From: Verrucomicrobia bacterium UBA3214
GTDB taxonomy: Bacteria > Verrucomicrobiota > Kiritimatiellia > RFP12 > UBA1067
Direction of reading: 5' to 3'
Assembly (NCBI GenBank): GCA_002363575.1
Contig: DEWI01000116.1
Location: forward strand, 1-24,767
Length of the DNA stretch: 24,767 nucleotides
Positions 7,054-14,477 of the stretch are shown here, in pieces (the first letter of the stretch is position 1; each line of letters opens with the position of its first letter). The notes under the pieces were generated by a model. The model had not been told where the DNA came from. It worked only from the letters and a program-made list of their open reading frames with translations, and made no database searches. The position numbers and the translations under genes were made by a program.

Positions 7054-7971
7054 TTACTTCCCCATTCCAAAGAGGCGGAGCGTGGAGCGGAAGTCCGCCG
7101 GCAAAGGCGAGTGCACTTTGATAGTGGAGCCTTTTTCGACAGGATCCGGCAGCGTCAGTGTCGAGGCGTGCAGCATCTGCCGCGGCACTTGCATAAGGCG
7201 CGCGTCCCTGACGGCTTTCAAGCCGAATACGCGATCGCCGATTATAGGCGCGCGGACGGATGCGAGATGCCGCCGTATCTGGTTGGTGCGTCCCGTTTCG
7301 ATCGCCACGCGCAGGAAGCTGGCGTCGTCGCCGGCCGCTTCCCGCGAGACGATCGAAAGGGCGGTTTCGCCGTCGAGAGGTTCGTCGATTCTCGTATGCG
7401 CGTACTTGAAGCGCCCGGCCACGATCGCATGGTACGTCTTGGATACCTTGCGAGTCTTGAATGTTTCGATCGCCGCCAGGAGGGCGGCATGGTTCTTCGC
7501 GAACAGCAGGCAACCCGTCGTGTCGCGGTCGAGACGATGCACCGCTTCCAGCGTCGGAATCCCCTCCTGGACGCGGAGAATCGCTTCCACGCTGCGGGGA
7601 TCGTCGCAACTCACCAGTCCGGCAGGCTTGTCGCAGGCCAGGAAATTCCCGTTCTGCCAAAGTATGCGGATATGGCGCTGCGCCGCCGCGCCGGCGCTTG
7701 GCGCCGCCGCTAGCGGAGTTTTCGCGGATTGGCGCTGCGCCGCCTTCGCCACGCTCGCTGGAAGCTCGACGATATCGCCGGTTTCTAGGCCGTAGCGTGC
7801 GATCCAGACGCACTTGCGGTTCACCCAGACGTTCCTGCCATCGACAACCGCCTTCGCGCTTCGCCTGGTGAGCGAGAAGCGCGCGGCAAGAAAGTCTTGC
7901 AAAAAGCGCGGATCGGTTTTGCCGACCGTGAGCGAGACGAGGCCAGCTGCATGCCGGGGGGCCGCTCTCAT
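7054..7971 (-). CDS. RluA-family 23S rRNA/tRNA pseudouridine synthase
   Basis: The 305-residue protein has an N-terminal S4-like RNA-binding part (LQDFLAARFSLTRRSAKAVV, about 24-43, then VNRKCVWIARYGLETGD). The catalytic domain carries HRLDRDTTGCLLFAKN at 145-160, where D148 would be the catalytic aspartate of the RluA family. It also has LACDKPAGLV at about 111-120 and the late motif ETGRTNQIRRHLA typical of the fold. Such enzymes isomerise specific uridines in rRNA or tRNA. The exact site (RluC, RluD or another class) cannot be told from the motifs. A low-complexity alanine-rich linker (about 76-98) separates the two domains. The start at 7971 lies 2 bases after the stop of the PAS gene upstream, so the two genes are almost certainly co-transcribed and may be translationally coupled. 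Confidence 0.88.
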   Translation of the reverse strand: MRAAPRHAAGLVSLTVGKTDPRFLQDFLAARFSLTRRSAKAVVDGRNVWVNRKCVWIARYGLETGDIVELPASVAKAAQRQSAKTPLAAAPSAGAAAQRHIRILWQNGNFLACDKPAGLVSCDDPRSVEAILRVQEGIPTLEAVHRLDRDTTGCLLFAKNHAALLAAIETFKTRKVSKTYHAIVAGRFKYAHTRIDEPLDGETALSIVSREAAGDDASFLRVAIETGRTNQIRRHLASVRAPIIGDRVFGLKAVRDARLMQVPRQMLHASTLTLPDPVEKGSTIKVHSPLPADFRSTLRLFGMGK

Positions 7972-7973
7972 TT

Positions 7974-8693
7974 TCAGACCTTGAGTATGCTGCCGACTAC
8001 GCCCTTGATCTTGCGGCCGACGCGATTCGGGGCGAGCGTGATCTCGATTTCGGAAGGCGGCTCGCCGTCCTCGCCTTCGGCGACGAGCGCGACGGTGTGC
8101 GTTTCGCCTTCGAGCGCCTTCTTGAAATTCGCCGGGAGGGGATCGTCCTCCATCAGCTCGGTAAAGAACTTCTCCTTCGCGGCGCCTTCGTCGGCCAAGT
8201 CGAACATCGCGATGAACGATGCGTTGACATTCGTGAAGCGCCCGTCCGGATCGCAAGAGAACAGCGCGCACGGCGAAATCGAGAACGCCCCTTCCTTCGC
8301 GCGGAGCATTTCGTTCGTCTTGCGCCGGCGCTCTACGTTGCGCACGGTGAAAACGAGGTCGCCCGGCTCCATGAGGTCGATCACGGAAACCGTAACTTCG
8401 CAGGCGAATTTCGCGCCGTCCTTGTTCAGGCCGTTGGCGTCCAGCATCATGTGGCGGTCCTCGTCGAGGCCGCGGCGGATTCGCTGCACGATCTCTGGCG
8501 AAAGCCCGGGGATGAGCAGCGAGATCGGCTTGTCGAGCGTCTCTTCCTGTGCGTAGCCGAAATGTTCCTCGGCGCGCGGATTCGATTCGAGTATGTGCCC
8601 GTTCGGGTCCGTGATGACTACAGCGTCATACATGCCCGCCAGAAATTGGCGGAACAGCGATTTGCGATCCTTTGGAACGAACAATGGTGCCAT
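7974..8693 (-). CDS. Two-PAS-domain protein without an output domain
   Basis: The 239-residue protein has two PAS-like sensor domains and little else. PAS1 (about 10-115) includes YDAVVITDPNGHILESNPRA and the loop FGYAQEETLDKPISLLIPG. PAS2 (about 130-239) includes ALFSCDPDGRFTNVNASFIA. No kinase, GGDEF, HTH or phosphatase part follows; the chain ends in GVVGSILKV. It may act as a small sensor or through a partner; the ligand is unknown. The start is taken as ATG 8693, not the in-frame ATG at 8702, because the -10 box ends at 8703 and transcription should begin near 8696, so only 8693 can lie on the mRNA; that would make it leaderless. It is followed 2 bases later by the RluA-family gene. Confidence 0.75.
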   Translation of the reverse strand: MAPLFVPKDRKSLFRQFLAGMYDAVVITDPNGHILESNPRAEEHFGYAQEETLDKPISLLIPGLSPEIVQRIRRGLDEDRHMMLDANGLNKDGAKFACEVTVSVIDLMEPGDLVFTVRNVERRRKTNEMLRAKEGAFSISPCALFSCDPDGRFTNVNASFIAMFDLADEGAAKEKFFTELMEDDPLPANFKKALEGETHTVALVAEGEDGEPPSEIEITLAPNRVGRKIKGVVGSILKV

Positions 8694-8702
8694 ATGCCCC
8701 AT

Positions 8703-8732
8703 ATTATACCATATTTTGCCGCGCACGCGCAA
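8703..8732 (-). promoter_or_regulatory. Promoter of the PAS-RluA pair
   Basis: On the minus strand TTGCGC (8732-8727), an 18-base spacer ending ATATGG and TATAAT (8708-8703) form an extended -10 promoter. The predicted start is near 8696, 3 bases before the ATG at 8693. Confidence 0.7.
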
Positions 8733-8789
8733 CACCCCCCCGGAAGCACCCGCCAATTGCCGGGCAAGCACAAAAGTTTCCTTGCACCC

Positions 8790-8819
8790 TTGACGGCGTG
8801 ACCGCGGTTTTGGTAAAAT
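8790..8819 (+). promoter_or_regulatory. Promoter of infA
   Basis: TTGACG (8790-8795), an 18-base spacer ending TTTTGG and TAAAAT (8814-8819) give a start near 8826. This leaves a 25-base leader with AAGGAA before the infA ATG. Confidence 0.7.
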
Positions 8820-8850
8820 ATCGGCGTTTATAGGCAAACAAGGAAGAACA

Positions 8851-9078
8851 ATGGCAAAAGAAGAAGACCAGGCGATCGAGGTGACTGGCGTAGTCACCAA
8901 GGTGTTGCCGGCGACCATGTACAAGGTCCAGCTGGAAAACGGACATGAGGTCTTGGCGCATATCTCCGGAAAAATGCGCAAGTTCTTCATCAAAATCGCC
9001 ATTGGCGACAAGGTAACGGTGGAGATTTCCCCGTACGACCTCGGCAAGGGCCGCATCACCTACCGCCACAAGGTCTGA
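8851..9078 (+). CDS. infA: Translation initiation factor IF-1
   Basis: This 75-residue protein is a single OB-fold. It has the family core [20 protein letters not shown], then [17 protein letters not shown] and the closing segment [18 protein letters not shown]-1 binds the ribosomal A site and helps start translation with IF-2 and IF-3. Its length matches the usual 72-75. It differs from E. coli in the start ([10 protein letters not shown]) and in [11 protein letters not shown] where E. coli has an RI-x-x-GD segment. A clear ribosome-binding site (AAGGAA) precedes the ATG by about 6 bases. It lies upstream of yebC with a 57-base gap. Often infA sits with ribosomal genes; here it is apart from them. 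The call is secure. Confidence 0.96.
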   Translation: MAKEEDQAIEVTGVVTKVLPATMYKVQLENGHEVLAHISGKMRKFFIKIAIGDKVTVEISPYDLGKGRITYRHKV

Positions 9079-9135
9079 CGCATCCGCTGCCATTCCAACG
9101 ATTTCAACCCTTAACAAAAAGGAAGGACAAAAATA

Positions 9136-9903
9136 ATGTCAGGTCACAGCCACTGGGCGACAATCAAGCGCGCGAAAGGCGCGGCAGATGCGAAGAAGGG
9201 CAAGATCTTCTCCAAGCTCGGCAAGGAAATCACGATCGTCGTCAAGGCCAAAGGCGGCAACCCGGACAACAACCCGACCCTCCGCACGCTTATCGCGAAG
9301 GCGAAAGCGGCGCAGATGCCCAACGACAACATCGATCGTGCAATCAAGAAGGGCACGGGCGAACTCGAATCCGCCGCGCTCGTCGATGCCGTCTATGAAG
9401 GCATCAAGGGCGGCATCGCGATCGTCTGCACCGTGCTCACGGACAACAAGAACCGCGCGGCCGCAGAAGTCGGCAACGTCTTCAAGAAGAACGGCACGGA
9501 GCTTGCCAAGCAGGGCAGCGCGGCGCGTCTCTTCGACCGCATGGGGCAGATCATGATCCCCGCGGCGGACGGCCTCGACGAAGACAAGGTCATGGAAGTC
9601 GCGCTCGAGGCGGGCGCGGAGGACGTCATTGCGGAAGACGGCGGTTTCACCGTCAAGTGCCAGTGCGCCGATTTCACGACCGTCCTCGAGGCGATCAAGG
9701 CTGCCGGCATCGTCGTCGATGAAGAGAACTCGGCGGAGCGCACGCTCATCCCGAACATGACCGCTCCCGTGAGCGACGTGGCCGTCGCCAAGGCGATCAA
9801 CAAGTTCACCGACATGCTCGAGGATCTCGAAGACGTCCAGGACGTCTATACGAACATGGAGACGACCGACGAGGTCGATGCGGCGCTCGAAGCCGAAGGC
9901 TGA
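9136..9903 (+). CDS. yebC: YebC/PmpR (TACO1) family protein
   Basis: The 255-residue protein opens with the diagnostic MSGHSHWATIKRAKGAADAK, then the segment GKEITIVVKAKGGNPDNNP near 30. It has the helical motif MPNDNIDRAIKKGTGE (about 57-72) and later YEGIKGGIAIVCTVLTDNKN, typical of the three-domain family. Members were long called transcriptional regulators; work on TACO1 and bacterial YebC supports a role in helping the ribosome translate difficult (proline-rich) stretches. This gene lies with infA and near epmA, which also relates to polyproline translation through EF-P. The ATG at 9136 is preceded by AAGGAAGGA. Length equals the usual 240-250. Downstream, 210 bases hold hairpins and no gene. 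Confidence 0.93.
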   Translation: MSGHSHWATIKRAKGAADAKKGKIFSKLGKEITIVVKAKGGNPDNNPTLRTLIAKAKAAQMPNDNIDRAIKKGTGELESAALVDAVYEGIKGGIAIVCTVLTDNKNRAAAEVGNVFKKNGTELAKQGSAARLFDRMGQIMIPAADGLDEDKVMEVALEAGAEDVIAEDGGFTVKCQCADFTTVLEAIKAAGIVVDEENSAERTLIPNMTAPVSDVAVAKAINKFTDMLEDLEDVQDVYTNMETTDEVDAALEAEG

Positions 9904-9911
9904 GAACCGTA

Positions 9912-9927
9912 GCGCGGAATATCCCGC
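9912..9927. other. Short hairpin after yebC
   Basis: CGCGG and CCGCG pair over 5 bases around the loop AATATC, just after the yebC stop. It is the first of several hairpins in this 210-base gap. No T tract follows. Confidence 0.35.
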
Positions 9928-9948
9928 GGCGCACGTCGCAGGCGGACT

Positions 9949-9975
9949 CGCGATCGCCGGCGCAAGGCGATCGCG
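9949..9975. terminator. Hairpin after yebC, terminator-like
   Basis: CGCGATCGCC (9949-9958) and GGCGATCGCG (9966-9975) pair perfectly over 10 bases around a 7-base loop. A short ATTCTC follows in place of a T tract. Apart from these hairpins and a GGCGCC-rich stretch around 9987-10000, the gap 9904-10113 shows no gene that I can support. Confidence 0.5.
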
Positions 9976-10113
9976 ATTCTCCGGGGCGCCAGGCGCCTCC
10001 GCGCGCTGCGGAAATTCCCGACCGGTCGACGATGGCGCAATTCCCCGGACGTCGCCCCGCAAGCCGCTTGCCCGGCCCGTCCAGATACATCAACCTCATC
10101 AAACCGTTCCGAC

Positions 10114-10500
10114 ATGAAACTCGAACATGTGGCGATCGACGTGCCTGACGCCGAAGCGTTCAAGGCGTGGTGGTGCAAGAATCTCGGCATGAGGATTTCC
10201 TCCAATCCGGGATTCATCATGGATGATTCCGGCCAGGCAGGCCTCGAAATCTATCGCACGGGCGAAACGCCCGCCGCTCCGGATTACAAGGCGATGAATT
10301 CCATGACGCTCCATGTAGCGTTCACGTCGGATGACGTCAAGGCCGATGTCGATAGGCTCGTCGCCGCCGGCGCCACGCTCGAACAGCTCAAGCTCGACAA
10401 TCCGGCTTTCCATATGGCCATTCTGCGCGATCCGTGGGGGGTGGCGATCCAGCTCTGCCGGCGCGAGAAGACGATTTTCATCGGCGAGGCGGCGAAGTAG
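10114..10500 (+). CDS. VOC-superfamily (glyoxalase/dioxygenase-fold) protein
   Basis: The 128-residue protein begins MKLEHVAIDVPDAEAFKAWW, the typical start of the vicinal-oxygen-chelate fold. A second beta-alpha-beta half begins NSMTLHVAFTSDDVKADVDR (about 64-83) and ends ILRDPWGVAIQLCRR (about 104-118), where the DPWG-x-x-I-Q-L motif is typical. Possible metal ligands H6, E50, H70 and Q113 occur at the places where VOC enzymes bind metal, so an active enzyme is plausible. The family spans glyoxalase I, bleomycin-resistance proteins, dioxygenases and epimerases; the substrate cannot be read from sequence. No Shine-Dalgarno sequence precedes the ATG. Downstream is rpmH with a 52-base gap, which could place it in the same transcript. 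Confidence 0.82.
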   Translation: MKLEHVAIDVPDAEAFKAWWCKNLGMRISSNPGFIMDDSGQAGLEIYRTGETPAAPDYKAMNSMTLHVAFTSDDVKADVDRLVAAGATLEQLKLDNPAFHMAILRDPWGVAIQLCRREKTIFIGEAAK

Positions 10501-10552
10501 CGCCGCTCTCCCGCGATAGATTGCAATACGAAGGAAGAAAGGAAACTGCATC

Positions 10553-10690
10553 ATGAAGATGACATGGCAACCCTCGAAGATCAAGAGGAAAAGGAAAATC
10601 GGCTACCGCGCGCGCAAGGCGACGAAGGGTGGCCGCAAGGTGTTGGCGGCTCGCCGTGCGAAGGGCCGCAAGCGTCTCACGCAGGTCTAA
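10553..10690 (+). CDS. rpmH: 50S ribosomal protein L34
   Basis: This 45-residue, very basic protein starts [20 protein letters not shown] and ends [16 protein letters not shown]. That matches the L34 consensus (M-K-x-T-F-Q-P-S, then G-F-R-A-R and the RRAKGRKRL tail). It is a late-assembling protein of the large ribosomal subunit. Usual length is 44-46. The start ATG has AAAGGAAA about 8 bases upstream; a second ATG two codons in is less likely, since L34 nearly always starts MKRT or similar. It heads the classical rpmH-rnpA-yidD-yidC cluster. In many bacteria dnaA precedes it; here a VOC gene does. Confidence 0.96.
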   Translation: MKMTWQPSKIKRKRKIGYRARKATKGGRKVLAARRAKGRKRLTQV

Positions 10691-10811
10691 GCGCGGATCG
10701 TGGATGGTGGAACGCCGGTGGATGCGTTGCCTTGGTTCTCCTCGAGGCCGGGCCGTCCATCGCCGGCGCTCCGCCGTCCGCAATCCTGTCGGCGCGGTCG
10801 ATGGCGGCATT

Positions 10812-11144
10812 ATGGCGTTTCGCCTTCCAGGCTCCAAGTACAAACGGATTTTCGCCGGTGGCCGCGCAGTGCGCGGCCGTCTGACGACCGCTTGGCATTT
10901 GGAAGGGGACGGCGCCGCCGTCCAGGCGGGCGTGGTGGTTTCGAAGAAGAGTTTCCACGATGCCGTGAAACGCAACCGCGCCAAGCGCTTGATGCGCGAG
11001 GCTTTCAGATTGCTGAAGAAAGAAGGCGCGATGCCGGCGAAGACGGATTGGATATTCGTAGGCCGATCGTCGTTGGACGGCAAGAAGTGCGCCGATGTAA
11101 TGTCCGAACTCAGGTGGGCGGCGGGGAAATGCGCCAAATCCTGA
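10812..11144 (+). CDS. rnpA: Ribonuclease P protein component
   Basis: The 110-residue basic protein begins [20 protein letters not shown], fitting the family start (F-R-L-x-x-S). It carries the RNR motif in [19 protein letters not shown] near residues 54-72, which contacts the RNase P RNA. It ends with an HTH-like helix ([17 protein letters not shown]). RnpA helps the RNA subunit trim the 5' end of pre-tRNAs. The frame is open far upstream, but ATG 10812 gives the usual length (110-120) and keeps the family start; 10704 would add 36 residues that do not look like RnpA. The 121-base gap to rpmH is longer than usual. The end overlaps yidD by 16 bases, which suggests translational coupling. Confidence 0.9.
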   Translation: MAFRLPGSKYKRIFAGGRAVRGRLTTAWHLEGDGAAVQAGVVVSKKSFHDAVKRNRAKRLMREAFRLLKKEGAMPAKTDWIFVGRSSLDGKKCADVMSELRWAAGKCAKS

Positions 11145-11371
11145 TTTACCTCGTTCGCGGCTACCAGGTCGCGCTCGGCCCTTTGATGGGCGGCGCATGC
11201 CGTTTCGAGCCGTCGTGCTCGAATTACATGATCGAGGCTTTGCAGAAGCACGGCGCGCTGAAGGGCGCGCTTCTCGGAATATGGAGAATCATGCGGTGCC
11301 ATCCGTTCGGCGCGAGCGGCTATGATCCCGTGCCCGGGCGCGGACGCTGGCGCACGGAGTTTGCGAAGTAG
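11129..11371 (+). CDS. yidD: Membrane protein insertion efficiency factor YidD
   Basis: The 80-residue protein shows the full family signature: [15 protein letters not shown], then [19 protein letters not shown], then [17 protein letters not shown]. It contains conserved cysteines and the C-R-F-x-P-S-C-S-x-Y motif. YidD helps YidC-dependent insertion of membrane proteins and lies at the inner face of the membrane through an amphipathic N-terminal part. It overlaps rnpA by 16 bases and precedes yidC by 48 bases. The gap to yidC has a small hairpin (11376-11388), GCGCG-AGC-CGCGC, followed by AATTTTC. The call is secure. Confidence 0.95.
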   Translation: MRQILIYLVRGYQVALGPLMGGACRFEPSCSNYMIEALQKHGALKGALLGIWRIMRCHPFGASGYDPVPGRGRWRTEFAK

Positions 11372-11419
11372 CGTGGCGCGAGCCGCGCAATTTTCAAACC
11401 ATCCAGGGCTTTTCTAAAA

Positions 11420-13165
11420 ATGAACAAGACAGAGAAAATCATCAGTCTGTTGCTTGGCGGGGTGCTGGTCTGGTACCTCGTTGCACAGAGTCCGGCGAAG
11501 CAGGATGCCCAGACTGCGCAGGCTCCTGCAAGCGCGAGCGCGCCGGCGGACGCGGCGCAAGCGCCGGCGGGCGCGGCGGTTGCGGCGTCTGCGGCGCCGG
11601 CAGCCGAGAGCGCGGCGCCTGCGCTGCCGGAGACGCCAGAGGAGATTGTCGCGCTCGAGAATGATGAATTGCGCCTCGAGCTTTCCACGTGGGGCGGAGT
11701 GGTAAAGAAAGCCACGCTCAAGAAATACGCGCAGAATGAAGGCCCCGCCGGCGAAGACAATCCGCCTGTGGAGTTCGATTTCTCGGCGTCGCCGCTAGGC
11801 GCGGTTTCGCCGCTGCGCGGCTCCGCGCCTGCCGCGGCGAAGGTTTTCGCCGTCGAAAGCGCTTCCGCCGGCGAAGTGGTGTTTGCTTGCGCGGAGGGCA
11901 GGCGCAAGGTTTCGCTGGGCGCGGATTACCGCGTCACCATCGAAGACGACTGGTATATGCCCGGCGAAGGCGCGGCGATGGCGCTCTCGCTCGGCGCGAT
12001 GTCGATGGGCGAATCGAAGAACGATCTTCTTAGCGTCGATAGCTGGCAGATGGATGTGAAAGGCGGCAAAGTCGTCCATCACGATGAAGGCGATTCCCCA
12101 CTCAAGGATTATCTCGCCGGCGGCGTTGCGGGAGGTTGCAGTTCATCGCGTTCCGCGGCGGGGCTGCCCGCCTCTTCGGTCGTGCCGTACGCCGCGCCGC
12201 AGAAGTGGATCGCGCTGAAGAATCGCTTCTTTGTCACCGCGCTTGCTTCGACGACTGCCGGGAACGGCGGCTTCGAAGCGGTTGTCGCGCGCGACATCGC
12301 CGCGCCGGCGTACCGCCCGGCGAGCGTATCGGCGCGCGTTCTTCTCGCGCCCGGCGGCGGCAAGAACGTGACGAGCGTGTTTTACGTCGGCCCGAAGAAG
12401 CAGGCGCTTCTCTGGGAGCTAGGCATGAAAGACGTGATGGAGTTCGGGATGTGGCGCTGGGTATGCTACCCCATCCTCTGGGTGTTGAACGTCTTCAACT
12501 CGGCAATCCCCAATTACGGCATCGCCATCATCCTGTTGACGATTCTCGTGCGTCTGGTCTTCTGGCCGCTTACCCACAAATCGACCGTCGGCATGAAGAA
12601 GATGCAGGAGATACAGCCGCTGATGAAGGAGCTGCAGGCGAAATACAAAGACAATCCCCAGCGCCTGCAGCAGGAGACTTTCGCGCTCTACAAGACCCAC
12701 AAGGTCAATCCGATGTCTTCCTGCCTGCCGATGCTCATACAGATTCCCGTCTTCATCGCGCTTTTCAACGTGCTGCGCTCGGCGGTCGAGCTGCGCTATG
12801 CGCCTTTCCTGTGGATAGGCGATCTTTCCCAGCCTGAAGGCCTCGGGGCGGATTCATGGTTCCCGTGGTTCGGCGGTCTGAACATCCTGCCGATACTCAT
12901 GGCGCTTACGATGGGTTTGCAAAGCGCCCTCACGCCCACGACGGGCGACAAGAACCAGCAGAAAATGATGGTCGTCTTCATGCCTGTGATGATGCTCTTC
13001 ATGTTCTACTCTTTCCCGGCGGCGCTTTCGCTCTATTGGACGCTCTCCCAGGTCGTCTCGATTGTGCAGATGTGGGTGATCAGGCGGCAGACCGCCGCAG
13101 CGAACGCCCCCGCCGTCGAGGTGATCGATCCCCCGCAGACTCGCCAGATGCGCCGCCACTGCTGA
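11420..13165 (+). CDS. yidC: Membrane protein insertase YidC
   Basis: The 581-residue protein is a Gram-negative-type YidC/Oxa1 insertase that places proteins into the inner membrane, alone or with SecYEG. Residues 5-23 form TM1 (IISLLLGGVLVWYLV). An Ala/Pro-rich linker (about 30-75) follows, then the large periplasmic beta-fold domain (about 75-335). The conserved core begins FNSAIPNYGIAIILLTILVR near 357 and has FWPLTHKSTVGMKKMQEIQP, the hairpin region MKELQAKYKDNPQRLQQETF and the segment NPMSSCLPMLIQIPVFIALF. Further membrane spans lie around 475-560. The Arg in ILVRLVF fits the key positive residue of the hydrophilic groove. It is the last gene of the rpmH cluster. Length is similar to E. 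coli YidC (548). No Shine-Dalgarno sequence is obvious. Confidence 0.95.
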   Translation: MNKTEKIISLLLGGVLVWYLVAQSPAKQDAQTAQAPASASAPADAAQAPAGAAVAASAAPAAESAAPALPETPEEIVALENDELRLELSTWGGVVKKATLKKYAQNEGPAGEDNPPVEFDFSASPLGAVSPLRGSAPAAAKVFAVESASAGEVVFACAEGRRKVSLGADYRVTIEDDWYMPGEGAAMALSLGAMSMGESKNDLLSVDSWQMDVKGGKVVHHDEGDSPLKDYLAGGVAGGCSSSRSAAGLPASSVVPYAAPQKWIALKNRFFVTALASTTAGNGGFEAVVARDIAAPAYRPASVSARVLLAPGGGKNVTSVFYVGPKKQALLWELGMKDVMEFGMWRWVCYPILWVLNVFNSAIPNYGIAIILLTILVRLVFWPLTHKSTVGMKKMQEIQPLMKELQAKYKDNPQRLQQETFALYKTHKVNPMSSCLPMLIQIPVFIALFNVLRSAVELRYAPFLWIGDLSQPEGLGADSWFPWFGGLNILPILMALTMGLQSALTPTTGDKNQQKMMVVFMPVMMLFMFYSFPAALSLYWTLSQVVSIVQMWVIRRQTAAANAPAVEVIDPPQTRQMRRHC

Positions 13166-13225
13166 GCCGCGGCGCTGCGGACGCCAGGAAAGCCGGACAG
13201 GTGAAAACCGGAATCGACTGAAACA

Positions 13226-14452
13226 ATGGAAAAGTTCGAATTGGATGAAAGTCTGGCGGAAGAGATTCGCGCCAGGGTGTTCGGCGAGGGCTTCATGAAG
13301 CTCGTGCAGTCGGTGCGGCGCGGCGGCGCTTCGTTCAAGATTTCGCTCCGCCCGGTGCTGATAGGCGGGCGCAAGCGCTTCCAGGCCGAGATGGTGGATG
13401 AAGGCCAGACGCAGGTGAAGAACTTCGACGAGAAGGACGCGCGCGACGGCCTCGAGGAAATCATCGCGCAGAAGGGCGCGCGCGAACTCCATCTCATCAC
13501 CGCGACCGGCGATCTGCATGTCCGCGTGACGAAAAAAGGCCGCGTCATGGCGTCGCGCTCCGCGCCGATGGAGCGCAAGACAGCCATACAGCCGCACGAC
13601 CGCGTCAAGAACACGCCTCTCAACGCATTCGATTCGCTCGCGCTTCTGCGCGCTCTCGGCATTGCCGACGGCTCTGGTGCCATACGCGCATCGATGCGCG
13701 GCAAATACGACCAGATAAACGAATTTCTCAAGCACGTCCCTTCGGGGATTGCGGAGAAGCGCCGCGATCCCGGGGCCGTGTTCACCGTCGTAGATTGCGG
13801 CTGTGGCAAGGCGTATCTCACGTTCGCGCTGTATTTCCATCTCGTCAATGTCGCGGGGCTGGAGAAAGTGAAAATCTACGGCGTGGACCGCCGCGAGGAC
13901 GTGATAGCGGCCGCGCGCGCCACGGCGCAGGCTCTTGATTGCGCTTCGGACGTGGTTTTCGAGGTCGGCGACATCGCCGGCTTTTCGCCGGGCGGCGCGA
14001 AGCCGATAGTCGATATGGTCGTTTCCCTCCATGCCTGCGACACGGCGACGGACGAGGCGCTCGCCAAGGCGGTTGAATGGCGCGCGCGCTATATTCTTTC
14101 CGCGCCGTGCTGCCAGCACGAGCTTCAGAAGGATATGGCGGACATCGCCTCGCGTCCCGTGCAGGCGCGCGAAGCGTTTGCCGGGCTGCTGCGCCAATCC
14201 ATCCTCCGCGAACGCTTTTGCGATATTCTGACGGATTCGTTCCGTGCGCTGATCATGCGCATCCTCGGCTTCAAATGCCAGGTGATAGAGTTCGTCTCCA
14301 GCGACGCCACGGCGCGCAACATAATGCTGAAATGCGAGTATGGCATCGCGCCGCGCCAAGGCGCCGCGATCGCGGAATATCTCGCGTTGCGCGATTTCTT
14401 CAACGTGACTCCGTGGCTTGAAAAGCGCCTCGCCGCGCTCTTGAAGCTCTAA
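13226..14452 (+). CDS. SAM-dependent methyltransferase (Methyltransf_32-type)
   Basis: The 408-residue protein has an unassigned N-terminal domain (about 1-150). A Rossmann-type methyltransferase domain follows, with motif I as VFTVVDCGCGKAYLTFALYF (about 187-206), then KIYGVDRREDVIAAA, and VDMVVSLHACDTATDEALAK near 260-279. The later SAPCCQHEL motif and the HACDTATD signature fit the Methyltransf_32/GSTCD-like group. The substrate is unknown; proteins of this group are often suspected to act on RNA or small molecules. There is no Shine-Dalgarno sequence; yidC ends 60 bases upstream and epmA starts 25 bases downstream, so it may be co-transcribed with both. I am sure of the methyltransferase fold, not of the target. 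Confidence 0.82.
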   Translation: MEKFELDESLAEEIRARVFGEGFMKLVQSVRRGGASFKISLRPVLIGGRKRFQAEMVDEGQTQVKNFDEKDARDGLEEIIAQKGARELHLITATGDLHVRVTKKGRVMASRSAPMERKTAIQPHDRVKNTPLNAFDSLALLRALGIADGSGAIRASMRGKYDQINEFLKHVPSGIAEKRRDPGAVFTVVDCGCGKAYLTFALYFHLVNVAGLEKVKIYGVDRREDVIAAARATAQALDCASDVVFEVGDIAGFSPGGAKPIVDMVVSLHACDTATDEALAKAVEWRARYILSAPCCQHELQKDMADIASRPVQAREAFAGLLRQSILRERFCDILTDSFRALIMRILGFKCQVIEFVSSDATARNIMLKCEYGIAPRQGAAIAEYLALRDFFNVTPWLEKRLAALLKL

Positions 14453-14477
14453 GGACGGAGCATCATCGCCGTCGCCG

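Noticed and set aside
9949..9975. GCGATCGC sites as a possible cyanobacterial HIP1-type repeat
   Set aside because: Only about three copies were noticed in the window, two of them inside one hairpin; this is not enrichment.
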